NCBI GenBank assembly: GCA_016946835.1
Contig: JACVTC010000118.1
Span: 435,001-497,000 of the forward strand
DNA length: 62,000 nucleotides
Direction: 5' to 3'
Origin: Neocallimastix lanati (nom. inval.)
Lineage: Eukaryota > Neocallimastigomycota > Neocallimastigomycetes > Neocallimastigales > Neocallimastigaceae
In this document: positions 13,352 through 27,225 of the stretch, piece by piece
How the letters are laid out: every line of letters begins with the position of its first letter
Position numbering within the stretch: position 1 is the first letter of the stretch
The notes under the pieces: generated by a model
Seen by the model: only the letters and a program-made list of their open reading frames with translations
Databases searched by the model: none
Told to the model about the DNA's origin: nothing
Translations under genes and position numbers: made by a program

Positions 13352-13507
13352 TTATTTTATTATTTTATTATTTTATTATTTTATTATTTTAATTTTTTTT
13401 TCTATAATTTTTTTTATTTATATTTATTATTTATTATTTATTATTTATTATTTATTATTTATATATGCTATATATTATTCACTATTATAATAAACTATAT
13501 TAATTAA

Positions 13508-16500
13508 TTAAAATAAACTACTTTTAAAATTTGTTTTTTTATAACTAATTAATATTTTTCTTGATATATTATTACAATTAATATAAGTATAAAAAGATAA
13601 ATTGTCTTGTATATTATTTTTATTATAAAATAATTTAAATGGCACAAAGCAACATTTTTTTGATGGTATAGAAAATTCAATATCAGGAAATTTTGCATAG
13701 AAATTATTTGGTTTTTTTGAGTTTTTATCATTCAATTTATTATTAAAATATATTTTTATATCAATATTGCTTGTATTATTAATTTTTAGGTTATAAACTT
13801 TATTAAATAATAAACGTTTGATATTAAAACAAATTATTTTTTCTTTAGAATATGATTCAAAAAGCAATTTTTTTTCTATATTAAAAGTTATACTATATAT
13901 ATTATTATTAATTGATTCAAAGGTTATTGGTAATTCTTGATTATACTTTTTCTCCTTAGCTATTGATATAAAACAATAAAAATTGTTAGTTCATAAATTT
14001 GAAATTAATATTTAATAAATAAATAAATATATTAAAATATATTACCCTCATCATTTAATATTAAATATTTATTATTATTATTATTATTAGATTTAGTAAC
14101 TTTATTGGTTTCATTTAATATTTTGTTTTGTTTACTAATTTTCATATTATTAGTAATATTAACCGTTTTACCGGAAACACCATTTCCTTCAATAGTAAAT
14201 AATATTTTATGTTTTCCAATAATAATAGTTATTTTCTTATAATATTTTCCCATTGCAGTTGGGAAAAATGATAATACTATAGTATTTTCTGTATCAGGAT
14301 TAATTTTTCCATGGGTATAATTAATTGAAAAGACATCAATATCTAATGTATGATTTTGAATAAATTCATTTCCATCTTTCATAAATTTTTTTTCAAATAT
14401 AGTTTTTTCTTGTGTTAATTGCCAATTAATTACTTTTACAATATTACACTGGAAAACTATGTACCAACATTTTCTAGTAGAAATTTTTACATCTCCAAAA
14501 TCAATAAAATATTTATGTTGATCATAACCACTTTGCTCCATTATAGTAGATAGAAATACTAATGTTTGGTTATTTATTTTCTGATTTAATAAATTATTTT
14601 TAGAAAATGATTTTATTTCAAATTCTTCTTTACTACATTTAATTGGTAATACTTCTTCGGATTCTTCCTTATTCTTACTTTCAAAAATAGATATCTCACT
14701 TATCTCACTTATATTTTCAAAAATATTTGAATATTTGTCTATTTCATTAATAGAAATAACACTATTATTTGATTCAGATAATAAATTTAACATATGATAA
14801 TTTTTAGGACTCTCCGATTCTGGTGTAAAATATTTAAATAATGGCTTTATTTGAAAATTAAAAAAATAAAATAAAATAAAATAAAATAAAAAATAAAATA
14901 AAAAAATAAAATAAAAAATAAAAATAAAAATAAAAATAAAAATAAAAATAAAAATAAAAATAAAAATAAAAATAAAAATAAAAATAAAATAAAATAAAAT
15001 AAAATAAAATAAATAAATATTATGCACTAATATTATATTTACAATTAGATAATTATTATTTTTTTAATTTATAACTTACACGTTGCGAAGGTGTTAAACT
15101 TTCACCATCCAAACACCCTAATGGTGCACTTCTCATACCAAAAAAAGTACCTGGAGTCATATTAGCAATATGTTCAGCTTTAATTTGATTATCTTCTGTA
15201 AAACGAATATCCAAATCAACCTTTTTAATTCTAATGCTAGAATCAAACGAAGATGTTGAAGATGTTGTGGATGATAATGATTTTATAACATCCTTTGTTA
15301 GTATTGTATTCCTAAAATGTTTTTTTTGATAAAATTCATCTGAACTAGATAAATCAAAATCATTTTCATTATAGAATGCTTTCTTATAAAGATCATATGG
15401 CTCTAAATCAATAAATGATGATTCACAATTTTTTTCAATATCACTATCTAAATTTATATTATTACTTATCTTATCAAAAGAATTTACTTTATTCTTTGTT
15501 GGTTCTTGATCTTGTTCACTATTAGATCTACTAAATACATCTATATCTTCTAATTTTGAGTTAAATGGATCATTATTACTGTCAATAAAGCCATTGTAAC
15601 TAAAACTATCTGACTTTTTCTCATCACTATCATTTAGAATTTTAGGTTTTAATACTTTATTAAATGACTTCGGAAAATTTTTACACTTAATTTTTGAAAG
15701 TTGATAATTATTTATTGGTAAAATAATAACATCATTATTATCTTTATTCAAATATTTTTCATCTTCCTTTTTTAAAGTATTATCCTTTGAATCTGATACA
15801 TTATTAATTTCTCCAAGAACTTTTCTAAAGCCTATAGTATTTATATTACAATTTGATTTATCAAAAAAAGAATTGACATAAGTTTTATTTGACATAAAAG
15901 TTGATTTATCATATGTTATACTTGAATTGAAACATGTTTTATTTGTTTTAATAGGTGAACTATTAATAATTTCGTCTTCGCCACTATTAATATCACTGTC
16001 AAATCTTATATCTGTATTGATAGACTTTTGTTCAATAGCACTTATACTTTTTGAGCTAATTAATGAATTGGATATATATTTTTCATAATGATCATCGATA
16101 TTACTTAGTCTTAGAAAAGACGAATCATAGTTTTTAATTATATTTTTATTATATAATTTCTCTTCTTTTGGAACAAATATATTTTTTTTATTATTAATTG
16201 AAATTAAATTTAAATAACTTTGATCTTGACTTATATTATGAGAAATTGGTAAATTATTATTTAATTTATTACTATTATTTCCTTTTTTTTCGATATCTTT
16301 AATATTTTGGGTATATTGATAATTATCATTGATATTTTTGGAAAAAATTTTCCTTTTGATTGAATTACTGTCATTAAAAATATTATTATAATTAATTTCA
16401 ATATTATCTTGGTTAGAGTCATATCTTTCTTGGTTTGATATTACATCAATTAATGATTCTTTTAATAATTCAATTCTATTTATTACTGAAAATTTTTTCT

Positions 16501-16898
16501 CATCATTATTTATATCATTATGTTTAACAATATCATCTTTTATAATATTTTTAAATTATAATAAAAAAAACATTAATTACTAAATATTAAATATATTAAA
16601 CTTTATATAAAGATGTATAGATATTATTATTACTAAATTTATTTAAATATATATATATATAATACAAATACTAAAAAATACCACTTGAATGTAATCTATA
16701 TATTCGATTACTCTCTGGAGTAGGTGGAAAAAAAGAATTTTGTGACAATAATTTTGATAAATCATAATTTTCATCTAATTTATAAAATTATATAATTTAG
16801 AAACTATAATATTTTATAATATAATAATAAGATGTTATTGCACATATATTACCTTTTTTATTATTCAAATTATTCTTACAATTAACAGAAGATTTCAT
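13508..16898 (-). CDS. ASH/SPD-2-like domain protein, possible Cep192/SPD-2 homologue
   Basis: Five exons, all GT-AG with matching phases: 16898-16853, 16774-16682, 16536-15080, 14844-14046, 13959-13508, giving 948 aa. The N-terminal two thirds are low-complexity, Asn/Ser/Lys-rich, probably disordered. Near residue 510 is a compact motif 'TPGTFFGMRSAPLG'. Residues about 625-760 ('FIDFGDVKISTRKCW' ... 'LFTIEGNGVSG') and about 810-945 ('SFYTYINCNNISRKI') look like two beta-sandwich ASH (ASPM/SPD-2/Hydin) domains, the first with the usual FGxV start and the GxG end. ASH proteins work at centrosomes, basal bodies and cilia (family knowledge), which fits a zoosporic fungus. The Cep192/SPD-2 assignment is an inference from domain layout; another ASH protein is possible. 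Confidence 0.75.
14875..15012. repeat. (AAAAT)n/(AAAAATA)n tract in intron 3 of the ASH-domain gene
   Basis: Short-period A-rich repeat lying wholly inside the intron 14845-15079. It creates a spurious Phe/Ile-rich open frame that joins the real exon 4 frame; the acceptor before the proline codon at 14844 shows that it is spliced out. Confidence 0.85.
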
Positions 16899-18422
16899 TT
16901 TAAAATAAATAAAAGTAAATATATGTTAAATAAATAAACTCTATCGAAATGAAATGGTATAATATATTTACTTTACGTCTTATTCTATTAAAATAATTAT
17001 TTAATGAATTAAAAAATACTTCAACAATTTTTATATTATATAAAATAACTTCTAAAAAACTTTTAGTTATTTTTATAAAAAAAAAATAATAATAAAACAC
17101 TAAATAATTAATAATAAATAAATATGTTTAAATAGATTTTTATAAAAAAAAATTTCATTAAATAAATGACAATAAAAAAATATGATTAAATAGATTTTTA
17201 TAAAAAAAAAATATATTAAATAAATAATAAATAAATATGCTTAAATAAAGAAAAAAATGCATTTCTAATACTAATTCATGTTATACCCTTATATTTTCAT
17301 AAATGAATTCTATAAATATAAAATAAAATTAAAATAAAATAAAAAAATAAAATAAAATAAATAGTAAAAAGTAAAAAGTAAAAAAAAATTAAAAAATAAA
17401 AAATAAAATAAAAATAAAATAAAATAAAATAAAATAAAATAAAATAAAATAAAAATTAAAAATTAAAAATTAAAAATAAAAGTATAAAGATTATAAAATA
17501 GGAATTAAAAAATGAAATAAAAAAATAAACAAAATTTTAATTTAAATTCATTTACTATTATAATATATATATACTGTAAATTAATATATAAAAATGCTAC
17601 GCATAATTAATTATTTAATTAAAAATTACAATTAAAAACTTAACTAATTTTAAAAGAAAAAAAAACATAATAATAATAACTTTAAATATTAAAAAATTTT
17701 ATTCTTTATTATCATATAAACTTTTAATTATTACACTTTCTTTAAAATAATAATTTGAATATTGCTTATTTATTATTATTTTAACTTTCTTTAATTGTAA
17801 TATAATCTTTAAAATAATAAATATGCTAATATATATTAATTAATAAATAAAAAGTATATCTGATATTGGAAGTTTTTTATTTATATATATTATTTTATTT
17901 ATTATAAATATAAATATTTCCTATTTAATAAAGTAAGTGAAAAATCTAAAGTAATAAAATAAAAAATTAAATCTCATTGCAATTGTTTTAGTTTTTATAA
18001 TATCTAATTATGTAATTACTACATTTATAATATAACGATAAATTATAAAATGATATAGTTATAATTATAATTATATTTTAAATAATAATTTAATAATATG
18101 TATTATAATTAATTATTATTATTTTTTTTTAATTATTTGAATGTTTAAAAATAAATTCATCAAAATTAATAAATTTTTAATGGTAAATACAATTTTATAA
18201 TATAATCACAGATTGACACATTAATATTTTTATGCTGATATATAATAAAAAGTAATAACTATTTTATTAATAAATGATATTAAATCATTTCCCTTAATAA
18301 TCATAGATTGTTGCATTAGCATTCATAAGCAGTAAATTTGAATTTGAATAAATTATCAAATATATTTGGATTATTAGAAAAAATTAAATCAATTAATTTT
18401 ATATAACAATCAAATATGTACA

Positions 18423-18461
18423 TGAGTCTTCATTATTCATTAATGGGCAGAAGGACTCATT
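18423..18461. other. Short hairpin
   Basis: ATGAGTCTTC and GAAGGACTCAT are inverted around an 18-nt loop. It sits in an island of higher complexity (about 18300-18760) that has no open frame; a structured RNA or a decayed transposon end are both possible. Confidence 0.4.
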
Positions 18462-18591
18462 TAATTAATAGAAGATGTAAATCAAATAAACAATAGATCT
18501 CATAAACTAAATAATCAATATTATTTCTCTTGAATTAGTGCAAAAATCACCCAAAATATTGGCCGTTATATCAGAAAGAATTAAAAAAGAT

Positions 18592-18690
18592 AATATAGGC
18601 TCCAAATTTTATAGATATATCAACACATGGTTTTGAACATATATTTAGCATAAAACCCTATATGTTTATTAATAACTTGGAGCCTATATT
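18592..18690. repeat. Inverted repeat, 14-bp perfect arms
   Basis: AATATAGGCTCCAA at 18592-18605 is repeated in reverse complement at 18677-18690, with 71 bp between. Weaker inverted similarity continues outward on both sides. It could be a small hairpin-type transposon remnant or a structured RNA; neither can be shown here. Confidence 0.55.
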
Positions 18691-19148
18691 TCTAAAAGAT
18701 ATTTTTCTTATTTTTTGGCATTTTTCAAATCGATATAAAAAAGAATAATCAATGATACAATAATTAATTAAACCAAAAAAATCCTTTTAAATTTTATTTC
18801 TTCATTTTTGCTAACTCATCTATAGATAATAAGAATAAGTTTGTAATATTACAATCATTAAAATAATAATAATAATAATAATAATCTCTCAAATAAAGGA
18901 AATAATCAAACGTATATCCTTACTAATATTGATATATTCTATAACTAAAGACTTTTTTTATAATATATTTTTCCAATATACACAATAAACACAAAAAAAT
19001 TGTATTTAATCTATACATTCAATTTTTTGAGGACTAATAAAACACCTTTTTAACATCACTATTATTAATTTTTGTCCTCTGAAGTTATTAATAAATCAAA
19101 TTTAAAACTATAATTTTTAATAATCAACAATATGTTTTTATATAATAT

Positions 19149-19187
<39 letters not shown>

Positions 19188-19843
19188 GTTATTATTATAA
19201 TAATAATAATAATAATAATAAAACTTAATAAATTTATAATAATTAATTATACATTAATTATTATAATCTTTAGCTTTATTATATTAATAAACCTAAAATT
19301 CATATTTATTGTTTTTTTCTAAATTCAAAAATAATTATATAAAAAATTCATAAATAAGTTCTCTAATATATACATAAAATGCTTATTTTATTATACCATT
19401 TTAAGTAATTATTTTGTTACTTTAAAGCTTAAATGTATCATCCCAATACAATAATAATAAGAAAAATTGATATATAGAAGTATCAGCAATTGCAGACTAA
19501 TTACAAAGATCCAAAATTCTTAACATATTTTAACTTTTATAATAACAAATTGAAATTTATTTAAATTTAATTTTCTACCACTATTTAAATTGTCTAAATT
19601 GATATCACTCCCACAAAAATTTGATTTATTGATGTATTAATAACATTATTTACACGTAATCTTACAATTACATCTATACATAATAATTTTTTGAAAAATT
19701 CATAATATTACTTCATATATAATATAATATTAAATCTTGGGGAACTTCACATTTTCTAAATACAATTCATTAAAAATTTAAAATAAATATTTAAATAATA
19801 TTATGTTTAGATGTTTAGTATTATGTTTAGTATTAATACTATT

Positions 19844-19876
<33 letters not shown>

Positions 19877-20439
19877 ACATTGTTAAATTTCTATTTTTTT
19901 CACAAGTCGTTTTACTATAACTAATTTTCATTCCTTTGTTCTAGTAATTTTTCTTTCAAATTTAAAATGAAAATAATAATGATAAGAAATTAAAGTATAA
20001 TATTAAGAAAAAAAATAAAAATAAAATATATATATATATTAACTTATAATTTCGTCTTCAGGGAAAAGTTGTATTTTTTTTTGGGAGTTAAATAAATCAA
20101 TATCAAAACTATTTTAATATTCACCTAACTGCTAATTTTTATATGTATGATCATCTCCTCATAATCATATTTCTTTTTTTATATAATACAAAATATATAT
20201 TATTTAAATAATTTCTTGTACAAATATTAGATAATATTAATTTTGATTAAAAAAAAAAAAAAACTGACTTCAGATATATATATTTATTACTAAAATGAAA
20301 TAAATATATAATATTTTATAAAAATAATGATTTTCCCTGTTTAAAAAATATTCATATCTGATAGGTATAAAATTCAAAATCTACATAATTCTATAATTTA
20401 TTTATTTATCCTTATTTATATATATATATTCATATAATT

Positions 20440-20440
20440 C

Positions 20441-20471
<31 letters not shown>

Positions 20472-20472
20472 G

Positions 20473-20555
<83 letters not shown>
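20440..20555. repeat. (TTTTG)n, poly(A) and (AT)n block
   Basis: Four TTTTG units followed by an uninterrupted poly(A) of about 50 nt and about 15 AT units. One of the longest homopolymers in the window. Confidence 0.9.
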
Positions 20556-20559
<4 letters not shown>

Positions 20560-21409
20560 TTAATCAAATATTACTAATTTACTAGTACATTAAAAAGTAA
20601 TTAAAATAATAATTTTAATTATGAGTTATTAAAGTAAAATATTATATGATTATTGCCAATAAATTTATAAATTTATTAAATTTTTAATTAAAATGAAATA
20701 CATTTCATAAATAAACTAAAATAATATATTAATAATTAATAATAAAATATCTTCATAAATATTTTTAGTATTTTTTTTTTTTTAATTATTATTATTATTA
20801 TTATATGTAAAGCTTAATATTTTATAATAATTTATATCTAATTTAGTTTTTATTTCATTATTACTTCCTAAAACTTTCTATTATACCTGTATTATAAATT
20901 ATTTCTCTTTAATCTAGGCAATAATTTTAATTATTAATAAACGTCATATACATAAATAACGGACATAACAATTACAATTTTAATCATTATTCTACATCAC
21001 ATTAAACATTCTCAAGTACTGATTTTAATTTTTAAATTTAAATTGAAACATATTATCTTTTAATTTATCCGAGTCATGAAACGCTTATGTTAGTTAAATT
21101 TACCCCACCATAGCGCGATTAAATCGGATTTAAAGACACTATTCGCAAGCCAAGAAAACTTTTAACACACAAATCAGAATGATTTACAAATTATTAAAAG
21201 GTGTTGTGGTGCGTTATTTCTTATTATAAGAAATTCAAACCAGAAGTCTAAATTTTTGGTGAAAGTTTTGATGATATATAATAAATTAAAAAAAGCAAAT
21301 TTATTTATTTTTTATGAATTAATTTTTCTTATTTATTATTGGCTGATGATAGAGGTTACCAATAAAATTTTAAATATGATATTAACAAAATAATAGAATA
21401 TAAAAAATT

Positions 21410-22688
21410 TTATAATTGTTTGGTAAATTTCAAAACATATTGCTGTTCAATTCCTGCTCTTCTTTTTTTTATAAGCTATAATATTACAAAATTTTAAAAT
21501 AGTAATTATTATTTTAATAATAATTTTCAAATAATAAAATTTATTATAGTAAATTATATAAAATTGATTTACTTTATATTTTAAATTATATTTTGTTTCC
21601 ATAATATCAACAATTTCTTGAGGTTTATTTTCTTGAATTAATAATAAATAAAAACTACCACCGGGAGATAATAATTTCTTTTATTTAAAAAAAATAATTA
21701 TAAAATAAGTCAATTAAAAATTCGAATTTTTAATATTAATATTAAATAAATATTCATACTGGAATTAAAGGTAAGACACGGTCAGTAACTTCTCTTCCAT
21801 CTACACCACCTGCCCATGAAGCTGCAATTAAAGATGAATTTATGTCACTTGATTCAGTAACAACATATGGAGGATTGAAGCAAATAATATCTACGGAATT
21901 TTTTAATCTTGGTAAAAGACCATTTGTTAAGTCTGTATTAATCGCATCAATTTTAACCTTTTATTTTCATTAAGAAAAATATCATTTAATTTTTTAATTC
22001 ATTATAAATTTTCTCTATTATGATAGTTAAAATTTAATGTATTTTAGTTTTTTTTATATTATTTACTTTGTTTTGTTTTCCTGTTCTCTGCGTAATTTTT
22101 GCTGCTTCTGGATTAATATCAGTAGTTAAATAGACTATTAAAAATTAATAATATATTATATTAAATAAATTTTTTCCTTATTTTACCTTAAAAATTGATT
22201 ATATATAACAAAAAGTTATTTTTATTTATATTTCATATTCAAGATATATTTAATTATTTTTTACTTGAATTATTTCCGACTATTTGTCCCAAAAATGTAA
22301 TAACACAACCTGAGCCAGATCTTTTTAAATATATTATTTTATTATTCATTAATAATTTTTTATTATATATATATATTATTTTAATATTTTAATTACGAAC
22401 CCTATTTCTAAACAAATCTTTGGTTTCAATTTTTTAATATATTCTTGATCTTCCTCTAATGAATCTAACAGTAAAAATGTGTCTTCTATATAATCATTTC
22501 ATAATTTAATTTCATTTGAATAATAAATATTAACAAAATTATAATATATATTCATAATTATAATTCTAAAGAAATCAGAAATTCTATTGGTTTAAGCATA
22601 GAATTTTATTATCTTTATTACCAGCAGGTTCATAAACATTCCTGTAATCTTGATAAGTTAAATGTGATAAATCTGGTGTTGGTAACAT
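21410..22688 (-). CDS. MTQ2: eRF1 glutamine methyltransferase catalytic subunit (MTQ2/N6AMT1/HemK2)
   Basis: SAM-dependent methyltransferase that, with its TRMT112-type partner, methylates the GGQ glutamine of release factor eRF1 (family knowledge). Seven exons: 22688-22622, 22485-22401, 22320-22265, 22134-22067, 21957-21760, 21677-21573, 21475-21410; every junction is GT-AG and phases agree, giving 214 aa, the same length as human N6AMT1. Visible motifs: 'VYEPAGDTFLLLDSLE'-like N terminus split over exons 1-2 ('YEPA' then 'EDTFLLLDSL'), SAM loop 'EIGSGSG' formed across the exon 2/3 junction, 'DINPEAAKIT' in exon 4, catalytic 'FNPPYVV' and 'WAGGVDGREV' in exon 5, 'LLSPGGSFYLLL' in exon 6, and 'RRAGIEQ' in exon 7. 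No single exon exceeds 200 bp. Confidence 0.95.
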
Positions 22689-23970
22689 TTTAAAATTTAA
22701 ATTTCAAAATTTTAAAAAAAAAAAGAAAATTAAAATTAATAAAAAAATTATAAAAAAATTTTCAATATTATAAACTTTGATATAGGTTAGGTTATATTGT
22801 GTATAATTTTTACTTTAATGTAATTAATGTAATGCATTTCTCCAAATGTCATTTTATATTTCAAAAAAAAAAAAAAAATTAAATGAATTATATGAATAAA
22901 TGAATAAATAAAAAATATTAAAATAGATAAATATTAAAAATAATTAAAACTAAATATCTATGAATTAATAATAATATAAAAGAAAATTTTTTAAATAATG
23001 AATAAAACGTTTTCACAATATAGCTATCATTATAGTATTTGTTGTTTAAATTCTTTTTTTTGTTTTTGTTTATTTTATAGATTAGGAATAAACAATATTT
23101 ATATTTAATAGTAATTTATTAATAAAATACATTAGAATTAAATATATGAAATTTTTTAAATAGTAAAAAACTACATTATGAGTTTCGAGGAAGAAATGGC
23201 CTCTAACTCACTCTGTTCATATATGATAACTGCATGTATATAAAAATATCTGTTTAAATAAATAAATAGATAAATAAAAATATATAAATAATAAATATAA
23301 ATAATAATATGAATGAAATTTGACGAAATACAACTCTCCCTTTTTATATAACTAAATTAGAAATTTTATTTTTTGATAATTTTTATGTAAACTGAATTAT
23401 TTGTATATAAATAAGTAAAAATTATTAAAATATATAATAATAATAGTAAATTTATATTATATTTCTGTATTCCGTATTTTATTATTTACTTCATTTTATT
23501 AAAATAATGATTTTATATTTAATAGTTGAGAGATACTAATATTCAGAAAATAAATATAAATTTATTTATGAAAAATTATTTATATTTTATATACTCCTTT
23601 TATAATAATTAATTAGTAAATTTACATTTTGATATTAAAGAAGTAAATATTTTTATTAACATATATGTAACATATATGGAATAATCTTTATTTTCATTTT
23701 TGCCATTTTTTGTTTTATAATGTGAATTTAAGTAAAATTTATATAGTATTTAATATTATTAAATATATTAATATTTTCTTTTAAAGGATTAGATTATCAA
23801 CAAAAAATATTTGAACATTAATTAATGTAGTAATTAAATAATTTTTTTTTCTCAGTTATGATATCATGTGTTAGTAATATATATGATTATTATATTTAAC
23901 ATATTTTTATACTTCGCTGTTATATACTTTTTCTTATTTAAAGTTTATAAATACATACTTTAATTTCAAG
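22689..23970. other. Divergent intergenic region between MTQ2 and WBP11
   Basis: The two genes are transcribed away from each other, so this 1.3 kb holds both promoters. Apart from a LINE 3' fragment at 23075-23265 it is AT-rich with no open frame; no promoter element can be named. Confidence 0.5.
23075..23265 (-). mobile_element. LINE 3'-end fragment (copy C)
   Basis: Collinear with 9525-9710: both share 'TAGGAATAAA', 'GAAATTTTTTA', 'GAAATG(A/G)CCTCTAA', 'AACT(C/G)CATGTA' and 'ATCTGTTTAAA' in the same order and spacing. This is the pattern of a 5'-truncated non-LTR insertion. It lies about 700 bp upstream of the WBP11 start codon. Confidence 0.7.
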
Positions 23971-25725
23971 ATGGGTAGGAAATCAGGGAGAACAAAAACA
24001 GGAAGATCAATTAATCCAGCTGATGTAATTAAAAAATCAACTTTTTTTGTTTAACTAACTTTTTTTTTTTTTTTTTTTATGAAATTTTCATTTATGTTAT
24101 ATAAAATAAAATATTATTTATATTAATTTTGAAAAGAAATCAAGTTTTATAAAAATTCATTATTATTATTAATTTTCAATTTTTATTTTTAAAAATGATT
24201 GTTAAATAAAATATATATTTTCTATAAATTAAAGAATTAAATTAAGGAGTTGGTGATTTATTTTGACATTATATAATTTAATTATTTTCAAAATTGAAAT
24301 AATTAATGTATAATATTGCAATAAACGTCATTTTAAATTTTGAACCTTACAAATTACATTATGAATTTATATAATAATGAAATAATAATATAATGATTAA
24401 ATAAAAATGAAATTTGAATTTCATTAATTGTTATATATATATATGTATATATATATTTTTTTTTTAAATTTTTGTTTTCATTATTAATTTCATTAATATA
24501 TATAATTATATTTTAAAAGGCTCACAGAAAGCAGCAAAGAAGAAAAGAATTAAAAAAGGTAATATATTAATTAAAGTTTTATTTATATTAAAATAAATTA
24601 ATTAATTTATGTATGTTTTAATTATGTTATTAAATATTTAAAAGAATAAAGAAGAAAGAAAAAGAGTAAGATTAATAGCGAGTGCTAACAAAGATTTACC
24701 AAAATTAGAAGAAGAACTTCAACAATTAAAAGAAATTGGTAAAGAATTTTAAAAAAATTTTCTATTAAATTTATATTAAAATTTATATTAATTATTTTTT
24801 TATAGACTTATATTGAATTATGTTATATTAATTTATATTATATTTTATTATTAAATGTTATTTTATTTAATAATAGAGAAAGAAAGATATCTTGATAAAT
24901 ATGAAAAAGATAAGAAAAAATCTTTAGAAGAAGAAATTTCAAAAGTTAAAGAAGCACGTGAGGTATTAATAAAATACTTTTATTACTTAATAATTATTTT
25001 ATTAATAAATAATTATTAACTTTTTATTTAATAATTAATTAATTTATAAATTATTTGTTTTATAATTAAATGATAATTACTTTTTATTAAATATAAATAA
25101 CAATTATTTTTATCGTTGATGTTATTATATGATAAAAAGAAATTAGGTATACCAATCAATAATGAAAAGAAAACAACTGGTCAAGAAACAGTAAAATTAC
25201 TTGGTATTCATAGTGCTAAACATGATAAACACGAAGGTAATTAAAAAAAAAATTAATTTTTTTTTTTTTTTTTTATTAATTTATTATAATATATTTCAAC
25301 GTGTTAATTATTTAATAATATATATATATATATAATAGTACCAATAGTTATAATAAGGGTTATATGATAAAACTAATATTTTTATTTTATTTAATATATA
25401 TTTAATAACAATATTTAAATATAAATTATATTGTATATTATTAGATAAAAAATTAAAATCAAAACATTATTCATCATCTAGTTCAGAGTCAGAATCTGAT
25501 TCAGATAGATCAGATTCCAGTGATTCAGATACGGATTCATCATATAGTTCTGATTCTTCGTCATCAGAAGACACTCATAAACATAAACATAAGCATAAAC
25601 ATAAACATGATACGGATAATCCGGATGATATAAATCAAGATGAAGGTAAATAAAATTATAATTTTAATAGTATATCATATATGGTTTTATTTTATTTTAT
25701 TTTATTAATTATAGCTAATATTAAT

Positions 25726-25763
<38 letters not shown>

Positions 25764-26285
25764 TAGTTGATATGGATGATGTAGCTCAAGCAGAAATGAT
25801 GGAAGAAATGGAAAAAATGTTACCTCTTATAAATGAAGAAGATCTTTATAATATAGAATTACCAAAAGAACCATTACCTCCAGAGGATAAAAGAATTAAA
25901 ATATTTCAAAATTTAATTGATATACCAGAAATAAAAGCAAAAATTAATACTCCAATACCTAATATTCCATTACAATTACCACCAATGAATGGTAATGTAC
26001 CATTTATGCCTCCACCAGGTATGATACGGCCTAATAATAACTTTAGACCTCCAACTATGCCAATTCCAATTCCAATGAATCCAAATAACCGTCCACCAAT
26101 GATGATTTATCCACCTAATGTTAGACCTCCTAATATTAGACCACCAATGGGTATGCCAATACCACCAAATGGTATGATACCAATGAATATGCCACCAAAT
26201 GCTCCAGTAAGACCTTTGTCTAATAGACCAATACCAATGAATCAAGCACATCCTAATAAAACATTTAAACCAACCGGTATGATTT

Positions 26286-26324
<39 letters not shown>

Positions 26325-26395
26325 TTATTTATTTATTATTATTATTACTATTATTAATATTTTTTTTTACTATATAATATTAATTGTATATTATA

Positions 26396-26428
<33 letters not shown>

Positions 26429-26894
26429 TTTTCTTTTCTTTTCTTTTATTTTATTTTTATTTTTATTTTTATTTTTTTTTCAAATTATAGGTCCTCCAGG
26501 TCATACTAATCCAGGTCATATTAATCCATCTGGTCATGTGAATCTTCCATCAACTAATGATCATGAATCAGCAAATATGAAGCCAGCTCCAGCTGCAGTT
26601 ATATCGGCTGCTCCACAACTTCGTGATCTTCAAAAGGAATTAACGACATTGGTTCCTTCATCCCTTCGTCGTCGTGGTCAAACCACTCATAAATCTTCTC
26701 GTAAATCTACTATATCATCAAATTCGGTAAAACCTACAATTAATCTTGCACCAGAATTTGATGAAAATGGTCAAATTAAAACTCAACCTGAATCTGATAC
26801 TAGTAAAACAAATGAAAATGACAATAATAAATATAACAATAATAAGCAAGATGACTATGAAGCCTTTATGAAAGAAGTTTCTGAATTATTATAG
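23971..26894 (+). CDS. WBP11: WW-domain-binding protein 11 homologue (splicing factor)
   Basis: Nuclear splicing-associated protein that binds WW domains through proline-rich motifs (family knowledge). Eight exons: 23971-24024, 24520-24558, 24645-24738, 24877-24962, 25140-25236, 25445-25645, 25767-26276, 26491-26894; all GT-AG with matching phases, 494 aa. The N-terminal Wbp11 domain is spread over exons 1-3: 'MGRKSGRTKTGRSINPAD', 'AHRKQQRRKELKK', 'NKEERKRVR'. Exon 6 is Ser/Asp-rich followed by a His-Lys run. Exon 7 encodes an acidic 'DMDDVAQAEMMEEME' and then a Pro/Met/Asn-rich stretch ('PPMNGNVPFMPPPGM'). Exon 8 carries 'LVPSSLRRR' and ends in 'DDYEAFMKEVSELL', the conserved C terminus. The exon 7 frame reads back into a poly(T) tract that is intronic. 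Confidence 0.95.
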
Positions 26895-27182
26895 AATTTT
26901 TTTTTAACGATATTGATATTATTAATTTATTACTTTTTTTTTTTTTTTTTTTTTTTTAATCATAAAAACCCATATCAATTTTATTATAAATTTCAGTTAG
27001 AAATAAATAAATAAAAAAATTTTAATAAAAAAAAAAAAAAAAAAAAAAAGGAGAAAATAAACATTATTAATATTATTTAAGATAATATTATGCATATATA
27101 TATATATAATTTTATTTTTGTTTTTTATAAAATTTAATTACTATTTTATTAAATATAAGTGAATTTTTTATTAAAATAAAGT

Positions 27183-27225
<43 letters not shown>

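Larger units (their letters stand above)
16899..21409. other. 4.5-kb AT-rich spacer
   Basis: No protein gene seen on either strand. Contents: A-rich short repeats at 17330-17500; a hairpin near 18423-18461 and an inverted repeat at 18592-18690; (AAT)n at 19150-19222; (TTTTG)n then a 50-bp poly(A) and (AT)n at 20440-20555; an island of higher complexity at 21060-21260. The part next to 16898 is upstream of the ASH-domain gene; the part next to 21410 is downstream of MTQ2. Confidence 0.55.

Noticed and set aside
14846-15027. Phe/Ile-rich N-terminal extension resembling membrane segments upstream of exon 4 of the ASH-domain gene
   Set aside because: Translation of an intronic A-rich repeat; the phase-correct acceptor at 14845 removes it.
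22195-22392. 65-aa plus-strand frame
   Set aside because: Opposite strand of MTQ2 exon 3 and its introns; no family resemblance.
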